Assembly: GCF_001659605.2 (NCBI RefSeq)
Contig: NC_035177.2
Coordinates: forward strand, 32,070,136-32,134,135
From: Manihot esculenta
Taxonomy: Eukaryota; Streptophyta; Magnoliopsida; Malpighiales; Euphorbiaceae
Length of the DNA: 64,000 nucleotides
Direction: 5' to 3'
Of the stretch, positions 35,791 to 47,559 are shown in pieces. Position 1 is the stretch's first letter. Every line of letters starts with the position of its first letter. A program made the position numbers and the translations under genes. The notes under the pieces were generated by a model. The model was not told where the DNA came from and made no database searches. It was given only the letters and a program-made list of their open reading frames with translations.

Positions 35791-38700
35791 TGTAATACCC
35801 GGCTAGACTCCGGTATCAGAATTCCTACCGTCCGGTGGAATCTCGGATGTCGGAAGCCTCTAGTAGGGTAGAATCATGTTTTCACAAATGTTTTCATGTT
35901 TTAATGATTTTTAAGTAAGAATGAATTTGAGTTTTTAATGAAAAAGACCATGGAACCTTTACCAGGTTCGGCCGCCGAAAGTCATGTTCGGCCGCCGAAC
36001 GTGGATAGGTTTTGGGAGCACTTTTGGCCTCCGAAAGTTTGGTTTGAAAGAAACCAGGTTCGGCCGCCGAACCTCATGTTCGGCCGCCGAACATGCATGA
36101 GATGTGGGGACACGTTCGGCCCCCGAACGTGAACTGGCCAGCCCCCTATATAAGAGCTCCATGGCCGAAACGGGCGAGTTTTCTCCCCATTTTCGGCCAC
36201 GGTGAGTTCTTGCTCCTCCATGGTTCGTTTTTGATGATTTTCCTTCAATCCTTCATGTGTTAACAAGGTTTATGTTGTTTTGAAGAGATTTGAGCAAGTT
36301 TTGGAGCTTTGAGGTTCAAGAACTCAAAATCTCCCACCTCCGAGTTTAGGACGTCTCTCTCTCTCGATCTTCAAGAGGTAAGAGCCGATCTGAAGCTCAT
36401 TTCATGTTTAAAGAAAGTTTTATGCAAGATCTATGGGGTAGAATACATGTTTAGCTCATAGTTAGGTTTTTGAGTTAATGTTATGTTTTGAGCATGTATG
36501 TTGGATTTGTGTTGTTGTTGCGTGTTGTAGTTGGGGTTTAAGTTAGTTTGAAGCCCCTAGGAGCCAATGTATGTATATTTACATGATTTGATTGAGTTTT
36601 ATGCATGTTGGAAGTTTTGGGAGGCAAATGTGCTTAAGGGAGCCAAGTTTCTGCCCTTTGCCAGAAACCAGGTTCGGCAGCCGAAGGAACTTTCGGCCGC
36701 CGAACATGGCTGGGAAGGCAGGCCTTTCGGCTGCCGAAGTTGCCCCCGAAAAGAGACTTTCGTCTCTGTCTGGCACTTTCGGCCGCCGAAGGTGCCGCCG
36801 AACATGCATGAGTTTCGCCTCTGTCTGGGAGTTTCGGCCGCCGAAGGTGCCGCCGAACCTGCTTGACTTTCGGCTCTGGAGGGACTTTCGGCCGCCGAAC
36901 CTGCCGCCGAAAGTGCCCTGTCCAGCCTTTCTTTACATGTTCTTGCATGGATGTTTTGAGATGTTTTAGGGGGTTTTGGGGGGATGTTTTTAGAGTTATG
37001 TTCTAGTATGTTGGTCCCTCATTTGAGTCCACCTGTGTAGGTTTGGACCCGAGGAACCGAGGACCCCAGCAGTGAGTCAGCTGTTTCTGTCAGTGTCAGA
37101 GCTAGCCAAAGGTGAGTGGAATGACTCTTATGCTTTTAAATAAATAAATCAGTTTTGAGCATGTTCATGCATCACGGATGCCATGTGATATCTTAGGTTG
37201 CTTGCATTAGAAATCACGAATATGTTGCATTGCATAAAATGTTGTTGATGTGGATGAATGTTGAATGATCCATTAGCCCTCCCATGTTATGACATGATGA
37301 TATGATATGGAAGTCCAGATGTGGCCTGCACTACGCCCCTGGCACTATGTAAGAGAAAGATCGGATGCGGCCTGCACTACGCCCCCGGCATCATGGATTA
37401 TGTATGTTATGTTATGTTATGTATAAGAGAAAGACCAGGTGTGGCCTGCACTACGCCCCTGGCATGATTGGATTATGTAGAGGGCTAAATGGTGACAAGT
37501 TCATCCTTGATATGATTAGTTGTGATGTGATGCATTTCATGTTATCATATGTTTTAAATGCTTTACTATTCTGCTCACTGGGCTCTAGTAGCTCACCCCT
37601 CTCCCAAATTCCCCAGGTTTGCAGGTACGGGTTAGACAGAGAAGTCAAGAAGAGTAATGAAGTCTTATGTATGTAATAGTTAGATAGTGGACATGACAGA
37701 TTGTATAATGATGTATAGATATGTAATGTAAGGATATTGAGATTATAAGTGTGCTTGACTGTAATACCCGGCTAGACTCCGGTATCGGAATTCCTACCGT
37801 CCGGTGGAATTTCGGTTGTCGGGAACTTCTAGAAGGGTAAAGACATGTTTTATGAAATGTTTTTATGTTTTTAATGGTTTTAAAGTATGAAACTAAATGA
37901 GTTTTTGCATGAAAATAGCATTGGAGGAAAACCCAGGTTCGGCCGCCGAAAGTCAAGTTCGGCCGCCGAACATGCATGCGTTTTGGAGGCACGTTAGGCC
38001 CCCGAAAGCATGAGTTAGGGAAGTTCAGGTTCGGCCGCCGAAAGTCAAGTTCGGCCGCCGAACATTTGCATGGATGCGGAGGCACATTCGGCCCCCGAAC
38101 ATGGCCTGGCCAGCCACCTATAAAAGGGTCCCTTAGCCGAAAATGGGCGAGCTTTTTCTCCCCATTTCGGCCAAGGTGAGCATTCCGCCATCCTTCCCCA
38201 ATCTTGAGTTTTTCCTTCCTTTTTCCATGATCTTTACAAGTTTATAACTTTGGTTTTGAAGATCTTTGAGCTTAGAACAAGTTTTGGAGCTTGGAGACCA
38301 AAAGTTGGAACTTCTCCCATCTCCAAGTTTAGATCTCCTCAACCCTCGATCTTCAAGAGGTAAGAGCCGATCTTAAGCTCTTCATGTGTTTTAAGTAAGT
38401 TTTAAGTGATTTTATGGGGTAGAATGACATGTATAGGGTTGTATGAGTTTTTAAGCAAATGTTAAGTTTTAAGTGATTTATGATCAATGTATGATGTTTG
38501 AGTATGCTTGAAGTGTTGTAGTTGGGGTATTTGATGTTTTGAGGCCCCTAGGAACTTGTATGCATGATTTGGGTGAAGTATATGCATGATGTGAGAGTTG
38601 GGAGGCATTTGTGCATAGGGGAGCCAAAGTTTCTGCCCTTTGGCAGAAACCAGGTTCGGCAGCCGAAGGCACTTTCGGCCGCCGAACATAGCTTGAGAGG

Positions 38701-40485
38701 CAGCTTTAGGCTGCCGAAGCTTGCCCCCGAAAATTGGAGTTTCGGCTCTGTCCGAGACTTTCGGCCGCCGAAGGTGCCGCCGAACATGCATGAGTTTCGT
38801 CTCTGTCTGGGAGTTTCGGCCGCCGAAGGTGCCGCCGAACCTGCCTGACTTTCGTCTCTGGAGGGACTTTCGGCCGCCGAAGGTGCCGCCGAAAGTGCCC
38901 TGTCCAGCCTTTTCTTGCATGATTCCTAGGAGTGTTTTGGTGATGTTTTAGGAGGTTTTTGGGGGTATGTCTAGAGTTATGTTCTCGTATGTTTGGTGCC
39001 TCATTTGCGTCCACCTGTGTAGGTTCGGACCCGAGGAACCGAGACCCCCGGTTGTGAGATAGTCGTTCCGAGTTCGTTGTTACAACTTCAGTCACCAGGT
39101 GAGTGGAACAACTTCTTAAATTTTAAAGTAAATGAATAAATGAATAAATGAATGAATCATAAAGCATTGCCCATGCATCATTATGCTATGCAATATTTCA
39201 GGATGTTTGCATTAGATCTCACGAATATGCTGCATTGCATAAATTGATGTTGATGTGGATGAATGTTGAGTGATCCATTAGCCCTCGTATGTTATGTCAT
39301 GATACGATGATGATACGGTATGGAAGTCCAGGAAGACCCATTCTACGTCCCTGGCACTATGTAAGAGAAAGACCAGGACCCATTCTACGTTCTGGCACTA
39401 ATGGAAATGTAGAGGGCTATTGGTGACAAATTCATCCTTTATGTGATTAACTGTGATGTGTTGCATTCCATGAAAGCATGAATAAGAAAAAGTTATATAA
39501 TAATATACCTAAAAATGGAGGAATCTTAATAATAAGAATAATAATAATATACCTAAAAATGGAGGAATCTTAATAATAAAATGAATAATAACATACCTAA
39601 AAAGGGTGGAATTAAAGCAAATATTTTTAGTTTCCGCTCATTGGGCTGTATAGCTCACCCCCTCTCCCCTAACCCCAGTCTTGCAGGTGCAGAGTAGATA
39701 GAGAAGTCAGCAGAGTAAGAGAAGATTATGTAATAGCTTAGCTGTGGACATGGTTTGTAGCAATGTAATGTAAGATTGATAATGTGCTTGACTAGAGTCT
39801 GTTGTATTCCCAGTACACATGGTCTTGTATGAGATATAATGTTTTTATGATGATTATGTAATCCAAGCCTATGTTATGTTATGTTACCCCATTGGAATAT
39901 TTGATGAGGATTCCAATGAGAGGTTTATGTTATGTTGTGCATGCACAGGCTAGGCTTGGCAAAGAAATGTTTGAATGAATGAATGAAAGAAAAGTTTTTT
40001 TTTTAATTTTTATGTATGTTGTTGACCATGTATGGGATTAAACAGGTTCACAGGATGTATGTTTGGCTTGCTACGGGTCCCGGCGGCCTTAAGCCGATCT
40101 GGATCCTAGCGCCGGTGGCGGCCTGATTTTCGGGTCGTTACATTGACCATAGTTTAATGTAATCCCTTTTGAAACATGATCTTAATGTTATTGATGTCCA
40201 TGTTTAGCCAGCTCAACTCTTGTTATGCCACCCATTGGGGGCATTGTTGAGATCCCACAGAGGGGTCGAGTTTATGATTATGTATATGTTCAGTGCATGC
40301 ACAGGTTGAGTTTGGTGAATGATAGGATGTATGAAAGAAAGGTTTTAAAATTTTATGTATGTTGTTGATCATGTATGTGATTAAACAGGTTTACAGGTTG
40401 CATGTTAGGCTTGCTACGGGTCCCGGCGGCCTTAAGCCGATCTGGATCCTAGTGCCGGTAGCGGTCCGATTTTCGGGTCGTTACA
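35791..40485 (+). mobile_element. Solo LTR F (carrying solo LTR G)
   Basis: The direct repeat CCGAA is at 35786-35790 and 40486-40490. It starts TGTAATACCCGG and ends GGGTCGTTACA. Without G it is about 2.3 kb and contains no gag-pol. A TATA box (CTATATAAGAG) lies near 36145 and splice-like AGAG|GTAAGAG near 36377. TTCGGC-N-GCCGAA clusters occur at 35968-36130 and 36673-36915. Three minisatellite units around GTGGCCTGCACTACGCCC are at 37309-37465. Confidence 0.92.
37760..40142 (+). mobile_element. Solo LTR G nested in F
   Basis: The direct repeat TTGAC is at 37755-37759 and 40143-40147. It is 2383 bases with family termini. TTCGGC-N-GCCGAA clusters lie at 37938-38100 and 38655-38895, and a CTATAAAAGG TATA box near 38118. 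Near 39487-39605 a segment of about 45 bases (AATATACCTAAAAATGGAGG) is repeated nearly three times, whereas element H has one copy. Confidence 0.92.
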
Positions 40486-41816
40486 CCGAAGGTGCCCTGT
40501 TCAGCCTACCTTTGCATGATTCCTATGATTATTCTAGGATGTTATAGGGGGTTTTTGGGGAGTATTTTAGAGTTGTTTATGAGTTGTATAGAGTGTGTTT
40601 GACACCTCATTCGAGTCCACCTGTGTAGGATCGGACCCGAGGGATCGAGGAGGCCATCAGTGTTAGCTGTTGCAGAGTCAGTCCAGCGTCTGCCAGAGGT
40701 GAGTGGAACTAAACCTAATCTTTTAATATGAAAAGTTAAATGCTTTTAAGCATGTTTCATGCATCATGAGTACTATGAGTATGCAATAGGTTGATTACAT
40801 TAGTAGACACGAATATGCAGCATTGCATTATTTATTGTTGATGTGGATTGGACCCAGGCGACTTCAATAGCCCATGGATCTGTTATGGCTAGATAAGACC
40901 TGTGTGAACTCTAAAGGAGGGGCCGAGCGCTAGTACATGTAGTGACCTGGAATGCTCCTTAGGGGCCGGGCACCGACAGAGGGAGTTTTGAGGTCATGTC
41001 TAATCCGAGATGTGAAATGTTTGTGCAGTGACGCATTTCATGAAAATATGTAATTAATGAACTGTTTTATTGTTTCTACTCACTGGGCTGTGGTAGCTCA
41101 TCCCATTCCCTTAACCCCAGTTTTGCAGGTTCAGAGGGAGCTATGGGAAGTCAAAGTCAGCAAGAGTAAAGAGTAAAGTTATGCATGGATGTAGTAGTGG
41201 ACATGATGTAAATTAAAGGATTAGTTTGTAATGTAATGTATAGATATGTACTGTCATGTAATGGATAGAGTTGTGCTTTACCCTAGTGTCTTTGCCCTAG
41301 TGTGGTGTATGATTAATCCCTTTGTGCATGGATCCTGTTTTGCGTTTCTTGATGAGAAATGTGTTGAACCAGGCTTAATGTATGGCATTTTTTATGAGAC
41401 GCCAGTGGGTTGTGTTTTGGGAAGAAAGGGTATAAAATCCCTTGACCAAAGAATATAACCGAGAGGGAAGAAAGGGTATAAAATCCCTTGACCCATCTGA
41501 GAGGGAAGAAAGGGTATCAAATCCCTTGACCCAACCGTGAGGGAAGAAAGGGTTTCAATCCCTTGACCCACAGCGGTCAGTAGTCACTGGTATAGGCCCT
41601 GAGGGCTGTTACAGATTTGTATATCTGAGTAGCAATAGTTAAGCCTGGTAGATTTGCAGGATTGTTGATTATGTTTGATCATGTATGAGATTTATCAGGT
41701 ACACAGAGAGTATAGTCGGCTTGCTACGTGTCCCGGCGGTCTTAAGCCGATCTGGATCCTAGTGCCGGTGATGGTTCGGGCCGTTACAGAGGAGTACCGG
41801 TTTCCGGGCTGTTACA

Positions 41817-42035
41817 ACTTAAATCCTTATCACTTTACTCAAGAGCGAAAAGGTCATTGAATATAAATAGATCTATAAAGTAAAATATAAATCCATGGGA
41901 AAGTTGACATAGTTAAGACATGCTTGGTTGCCAAAGATTATAATCTAACTATAGGGTTTGATTATAATAATACATTCTCTCTTGTAGTTAAATTAACTAC
42001 CGTAAGAATTTTCATAATTTTTTTATTTGGAATAA
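41817..42035 (+). pseudogene. Ty1/copia reverse transcriptase remnant, continuation
   Basis: Directly after element A and its ACTTA duplication, the interrupted copia RT resumes. IYKVKYKS and then DYNNTFSLVVKLTTVRI are readable across stops and match the opening motifs of plant copia RT domains. The reading then fades into AT-rich sequence, so the rest of the RT, the RNase H and the 3' LTR are not visible here. Confidence 0.8.
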
Positions 42036-43244
42036 ATGAATTTAATTTTTTTAATTTGAAAAATTTTTTATTTTAAAAAGTTGAAATATTACATGAATGT
42101 GTGAAAATTCATTTAAATTCATTTTATTGTTTTAAAATGAAGATGCCAAACAAAAGAATTATTAGTAAGAAAATATTACATAGGATGTATATTATTTTTT
42201 ATAAGATTGAGGTGAAAATATGATTATTTTTATTTTATTTTAATTTATATTTTTATGAATTTTATTATTAAATTGATTTATATATATACAAATAATAAAT
42301 TAGAGATTAATTGAATTAATTATATATTTAAATTTTTTATATATAATCTTATAATATTATAATTTTAATATCTTGCTATAAAATTAAAATTATAAAATAT
42401 ATATTATGATTTTTATAATAAAAATATAAATATTAAGGTATTTTTATAATATAATTTTATATTATATTTAAAATTGATTAAACGAATATAAGAAGGTGTG
42501 TTAACAATATTAGTATATAAAAAAGAAAAAGGAAAACGAATAATATGAGTGCCAAAAATATTCTTAATTATTTAAAAAATAATCAATAGTGAAACTTAAT
42601 AAATTTTTAGTTATATCTCTTTATTAAATGAATTTTTTACAGTCTATAATTTTTATATTAGACGTGTAAAGGCACTCTTTAGAATATAATTATTTTTATA
42701 CTATTAAAATAAAAATTAAATTTAATAAATTTATCTTAAATATTTATTATTTAAATTATTTGTAAATTTTATAAAAAAAATTAAAATTCTTAATCTTTTT
42801 ACACTTAAATTTTTTTAATTAAGTTTTTATTTTATTATAATTCAATTAAAATACAAAGTTTTCACATTATAAAACTGAAAAATTAAAATAATAATTTTAA
42901 TATGTGATGTAACATCAAATATATTTTTTAAAGATAAATTAAAAAATCTTTTTTTTCTTTTAAATTGATTTGCATTAAAATTGTTTGAGAAAATAAAAAA
43001 ATTACGAAAAGTTCATTTCTCCTATAAAACCGAAATATTAAAATTAATGATTTCAATATGTGAGATGTGACATTACACATTTCTTTAAAAATAAAATAAA
43101 AAAACTTTTTATCCTTTTAAATTGATTTTTATAAAATTGATTAAAAATAAAAAAAATTAAAACTAATAAAATTTTAACTCTATTTATTTTTTTATAAGTA
43201 TAATATATTACATTTAAATAAAATAAAGTATAACTTATAATATT
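42036..43244. other. AT-rich sequence with a diverged direct duplication
   Basis: No coding frame. The stretches at about 42860-42975 and 43012-43135 share words in order (ATAAAAC, AATTAAAAT, TTTAAATTGATTT) around a common TTCACAT/TGTGA pattern. This suggests an old duplicated segment of about 120 bases. Confidence 0.5.
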
Positions 43245-44938
43245 GATGTGGGCGAAAATGAGCTAAACTGCGACAGGTCAATCTGCAAAAGAAAAAGAGT
43301 GAGGTGGTTAGCGCCTATTGGCAGCCACTCTATTACTCAAGTCAGTAAATTGTTAGAAAGGGCGAGTATAATAAATATCTTGAGTTTAGAATGAGCATAT
43401 ACGAATGCGTATATTGAACTTCTGTGCATATTTGCTTTTATATTATAAGAAAATAGAGTTAGTTAGTGAATCTCTAGAAAATCTGACTGATATCAGTTAA
43501 TGGATAAGGGATCTCGCGATTATATGCATAATAGGGATCTACTAGATTATATAATTTAACAATAACTTTATTCCATGAAAGGCTCGACCTACTCTGGAGA
43601 GGGAGAGGCTTAGCGTTCTGAGCACCAAGTGTCATGACGTCATGGTCTCTTTCCTATAGTTGAGACTTCTGTCATAACTTATTAGGGTCTTGCTACGTGG
43701 CCATGTCCTATGATAATAGGTCATGACTTAATTTGGGCAATTATTATGTCATATGAGAGGTCCCCCACTGGTTTTCGACTCTTCAAATTCGAATATTCAC
43801 GATTGCCTTCACGATCTTGGACATGTGGCATGCCCGAATTGACTCTCTATACCCCCGTCTCTTCACCTGTTTCTAGACACAAATGATGATTATCTTGCTT
43901 CTCGAGCTGCATTTAATCTTGTCGTCAAAATTGCAGTATAAAAACCCTTCTTCTCCTCTGATTATCACTTTTTCTCTCAACTGCTCTTTGATTTTTGAAA
44001 AAGACTCGACCACCTAGTCTCTTACTCTTACATCTTCTTAAGGTAATTCCTATTTCTTTTCGACATTTTTCAAGATGAACATCTCTTCTTCACTATCTTC
44101 TTCTGGTGGAAGCTCCACTTTCAGGTCGTATTTTGGCAGCCCCATCCACGTACTTGCTCCTATCATTCTGCTGAGGGCGGTTCACGACAACAACAGCCTT
44201 CTGGCGAATGACATCTCATCCATGTTAATAGAAAACGATGTGGATTGCCTATATAATCACTATTAGATCTCTTGAGAATCTTTTGGGTTCATGCTCCAAA
44301 CTCGCGCTTTCGTGTGGATAATCAAATCCCTGCGGAGGACATAATCATGGTTTATGAAGAGCAACTGAAGGTGGGTCTTCGATTTTCTATGGATTCATTC
44401 TTCATTAAAGTTCTTCAGTTCTACAAGCTTGCACTCTCCCAACTGCATTTGAATAACTGGAGAATTCTAGTAGTCCTTCTGGTTTCTTTGTTCTAATAAT
44501 AACATTGAGTTGAGCGTTGCACTCTTCTCCTTGCTATACCGACTGGGTACTCAGCGTAACAAAGAATTCTAGTTCTTCAGTGGGAAGAAGCCAAACTCTT
44601 TTCAATTGAATACCTTCTTCTTTGCGTCATAGGGTATCTAAGGGTTTTGGGCAGCTCCAGAATGATTGGAACCTACATGTGGAGCTTAGGAAGGTGGGGT
44701 TCAGCCATGGTGGGACAAGGAAGAGGCTTTAGACTTCCTTCAGAGGATGACCTTGACTCCGAGGGTAGACATCAATGTGGCAGTGAGAAATGTCATTCTG
44801 TTCTAGCAAAGTCATTACCAAGCAAAACAGGCTCAGTCACCTTATCCCCTTCATCTTCAAAACCTTCGGGAAATCATTCCCCGCACTGCAGAGCAGAGTA
44901 TTTTTCTTTCTAACTTTCTCTGTTTTTAAAACTGCCTT
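43245..44938 (+). pseudogene. Old gypsy-type transposon gag remnant with promoter-like leader
   Basis: A TATA-like TATAAAAACCC lies at about 43938, followed by a reading from the ATG at 44075 (MNISSSLSSSGGSS). A frame at 44272-44496 contains LKVGLRFSMDSFFIKVLQFY, then LSQLHLNNWRIL. Further pieces in other frames include LFSLLYRLGTQRNKE. This pattern (GLRF, then a VL-FY and QL-NWRIL series) resembles the plant 'putative gypsy type transposon' gag family; the assignment is from memory and modest. It is broken by stops and frameshifts. It continues after elements H and I at 55046 and 57465. Confidence 0.6.
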
Positions 44939-45116
44939 TGTAATACCCGGCTAGACTCTGGTATCGGAATTCCTACCGTCTGGTGGAATCTCGGATGTCG
45001 GAAGCCTCTAGTAGGGTAGAAACATGTTTTCATAAAATGTTTTAAAGCATTTCATGGTTTTAAGTATGAAAATTAAATGAGTTTTTGCATGAGAAGTCTT
45101 TGGAGGAAAACCCAAG

Positions 45117-46067
45117 TTCGGCCGCCGAAAGTCAAGTTCGGCCGCCGAACATGCATGCGTTTTGGAGGCACGTTAGGCCCCCGAAAGCATGAGTTAGGGA
45201 AGTCCAGGTTCGGCCGCCGAAAGCCAAGTTCGGCCGCCGAACATTTCATGGATGCGGAGGCACATTCGGCCCCCGAACGTGGCCTGGCCAGCCACCTATA
45301 AAAGGGGCACTTAGCCGAAATGGGCGAGCTTTCTCCCATTTTCGGCCACAGCAAGCTTCCGACCTTCCCTTCGCAAATCTTGTGTTTTTCTTCCAAATCT
45401 CTTCCATTTTCCTTGAGTTTTAAACTCACATTGCAAGTTTTGAGCATTTAAACCAAGTTTTGGGGCTTTGGGAACTCAGGAACTCATTTTCGTGGATCTC
45501 CAAGTTTAGGTCGTCTCCCTCTCGATCTTCAAGAGGTAAGAGCCGATCTTAAGCTCCTTATATGTTTTAAGTAAGTTTTAAGTTGTTTTATGGGTAGAGA
45601 TGCATGTTTAGGCTTGTTGATGAGTTTATGGGTTTTGATGTTTTGATGAACAATGTATGTTGCTTGTGTGTGTTGAAGTGTTGTAGTTGGGGTATTTGAT
45701 AGTTTGAGACCCCTAGGTGTGATGTATGGTGTTTATGCATGTTTTAGAACAAGTTTATGCATGATTGGGGAGTTTGAAGGCAAAATGCTTAAGGGAGCCA
45801 AGTTTCTGCCCTTTGGCAGAAACCAGGTTCGGCAGCCGAAGGGAGTTTCGGCCGCCGAACATGGCTTGAGAGGCAGCTTTAGGCTGCCGAAGCTTGCCCC
45901 CGAAAGTTGGAGTTTCGGCTCTGTCCGAGACTTTCGGCCGCCGAAGGTGCCGCCGAACATGCATGAGTTTCGCCTCTGTCTGGGAGTTTCGGCCGCCGAA
46001 GGTGCCGCCGAACCTGCCTGACTTTCGGCTCTGGAGGGACTTCCGGCCGCCGAAGGTGCCGCCGAAA
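45117..46067 (+). repeat. Two clusters of the near-palindrome TTCGGC-N-GCCGAA in the H LTR
   Basis: There are at least eight exact TTCGGCCGCCGAA copies or single-base variants in two groups. Four plus a CCC-centre variant lie upstream of the TATA box (45117-45280). The rest lie downstream (45827-46067), often followed by GGTGCCGCCGAA half-copies. Each unit contains GCCGCC, the core of the GCC-box recognised by AP2/ERF factors (family knowledge). Function is inferred only. Confidence 0.85.
45297..45305 (+). promoter_or_regulatory. LTR promoter TATA box of H
   Basis: TATAAAAGG follows the upstream palindrome cluster and GGCCTGGCCAGCCACC. The same TATA context recurs in the other LTRs (e.g. near 22627, 38118, 53012 and 58986), marking the U3/R promoter. 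Confidence 0.8.
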
Positions 46068-47551
46068 GTGCCCTGTCCAGCCTTTTCTTGCATGCTTCCT
46101 AGGAGTGTTTTGAGGTGTTTTTAGGAGGTTTTTGGGGGTATGTTTAGAGTTATGTTCTTGTTGTTTGGTGCCTCATTTGAGTCCACCTGTGTAGGTTCGG
46201 ACCCGAGGAACCGAGACCCCCGGTTGTGAGATAGTCGTTCAGAGTTCGTGGTTAAAGCTTCAGTCACCAGGTGAGTGGAACAACCCCTTAAGTTTTAAAG
46301 CAAAGTAAATGAATAAATGAATGAATCATAAAGCATTTCCCATGCATCATTATGCCATGCAATATTTCAGGATGTTTGCATTAGACTTCACGAATATGCT
46401 GCATTGCATAAATTGATGTTGATGTGGATGGTTGTTGGGTGATCCATAGTCCTCTGATGCTATGTTATGATGATATGTTATGGAAGACCAGCGAGGCCCA
46501 TTCTACGCCCCTGGCACTATGTAAGAGAAAGACCAGCGAGGCCCATTCTACGCCCCTGGCATTTTGGAATGTTATGATATGTAAGAGAAAGACCAGTGAG
46601 GCCCATTCTACGCCCCTGGCATTTGGAGATGTTGAGGACTAATGGTGACAATACCATCCTTTATGTGATTAGCTGTGATGTGTTGCATTTCATGAAAGCA
46701 TGAATAAGAAAAGAAAGAAAAGTTAAATAATAATAATAATAATAATAATAAAATGAATAATAATATACCTAAAAATGGAGGAATTAAAGCAAATGTTTTT
46801 AGTTTCTGCTCATTGGGCTTTATAGCTCACCCCCTCTCCCCTAACCCCAGTCTTGCAGGTGCAGAGTAGATAGAGAAGTCAGCAGAGTAAGAGAAGTTTA
46901 TGTAATAGCTTAGCTGTGGACATGGTTTGTTGGTAATGTAAATTATGAGATGTAATGTAATGTAAGTTTGATAATGTGCTTGACTAGAGTCTGTTGAATT
47001 CCCTGTACACATGGTCTTGTATGAGATATAATGTTTTTATGATGCCTATGTAATCCAAGCCTATGTTATGTTACCCCATTGGAGTATTTGATGAGGACTC
47101 CAATGAGGGGTTTATGTTATGTTTGTGCATGCACAGGCTAGGCTTGGCAAAGAAATGTTTGAATGAAAGAAAAGTTTATTTTTTTTTTTGAGTATGTTGT
47201 TGACCATGTATGGGATTAAACAGGTTCACAGGATGTATGTTTGGCTTGCTACGGGTTCTGGCGGCCTTAAGCCGACCTGAATCCTAGCGCCGGTAGCGGT
47301 CCGGTTTTCGGGTCGTTACAGAGTGGTATCAGAGCCCTAGGTTCATATGGTCGGACCTAGAGTGTCGGGCTCATAGATGTGATAGAAAGTCAAGCACAAT
47401 AGGAAATCATGTCCACTAGGATAGGATGTAGAGTCCTGTCTAGAATGAAAGTATGATATGCCATGAGATATGCTATGTATATGATGTGGGTTCATGTGTT
47501 TCCACATGAACCATTGGATGCTAATGTTTTGTTATCTGTGCTGTTTTTCAG
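45536..47551 (+). promoter_or_regulatory. Candidate two-intron leader from LTR to gag
   Basis: Strong GT/AG signals lie in order: donor AAGAG|GTAAGAG at 45535/45536; acceptor CCACCTGTGTAG at 46194; donor CACCAG|GTGAGT at 46270/46271; acceptor CTGTTTTTCAG at 47551. The implied internal exon is 46195-46270 (76 nt), and the last exon would start nine bases before the gag ATG at 47560. The same sites are present in A and in the L element. Splicing itself is inferred. Confidence 0.5.
47324..47335 (+). promoter_or_regulatory. Primer binding site of H (tRNA-Met type)
   Basis: TGGTATCAGAGC begins three bases (GAG) after the 5' LTR end; it is the standard complement to plant initiator tRNA-Met. Confidence 0.92.
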
Positions 47552-47559
47552 TAAACAGA

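Larger units (their letters stand above)
19014..41816 (+). mobile_element. Element A: internally deleted Ty3/gypsy (chromovirus-type) element with nested insertions
   Basis: It is flanked by the direct repeat ACTTA at 19009-19013 and 41817-41821 and inserted in the copia RT. It has a 5' LTR (19014-21375), a primer site (21379-21390), a shortened gag and decayed pol (21376-21924 plus 32982-34745), and a 3' LTR (34746-35790 plus 40491-41816). With the nested insertions E (21925-32981) and F (35791-40485) removed, the element is only about 7 kb. Its gag lacks the capsid-like central region and its pol lacks most enzymes, so it is non-autonomous as it stands. Confidence 0.88.
34746..41816 (+). 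repeat. 3' LTR of element A (split by solo LTR F)
   Basis: The parts are 34746-35790 and 40491-41816. It starts TGTAATACCCGGCTAGACGCCGG and ends in the doubled terminus (41788 and 41816). It matches the 5' LTR at 19014-21375 with scattered differences, including retention of the 12 bases lost there. It contains the same hairpin minisatellite at 41419-41570. Confidence 0.88.
44939..47320 (+). repeat. 5' LTR of element H
   Basis: It is 2382 bases, TGTAATACCCGG to GGGTCGTTACA. Landmarks are: a palindrome cluster at 45117-45280; TATA box TATAAAAGG at 45297-45305; donor-like site at 45535/45536; second palindrome cluster at 45827-46067; acceptor-like GTGTAG ending at 46194; donor-like site at 46270/46271; three minisatellite units at 46484-46624; and an (AAT)n run at about 46728-46752. 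Confidence 0.95.

Noticed and set aside
35938..36969. Many open frames of 60-150 codons on both strands rich in RRPK, SAAE and PKVPPKV-type repeats, here and in every LTR
   Set aside because: They are translations of the TTCGGC-N-GCCGAA clusters, which lack stops in several frames on both strands. No start context, no conservation beyond the repeat, and they recur wherever the clusters occur.
46484..46624. Spaced repeats as a possible CRISPR-like array
   Set aside because: Only three units, imperfect, within a plant LTR and present in all relatives as an LTR minisatellite; no cas genes.
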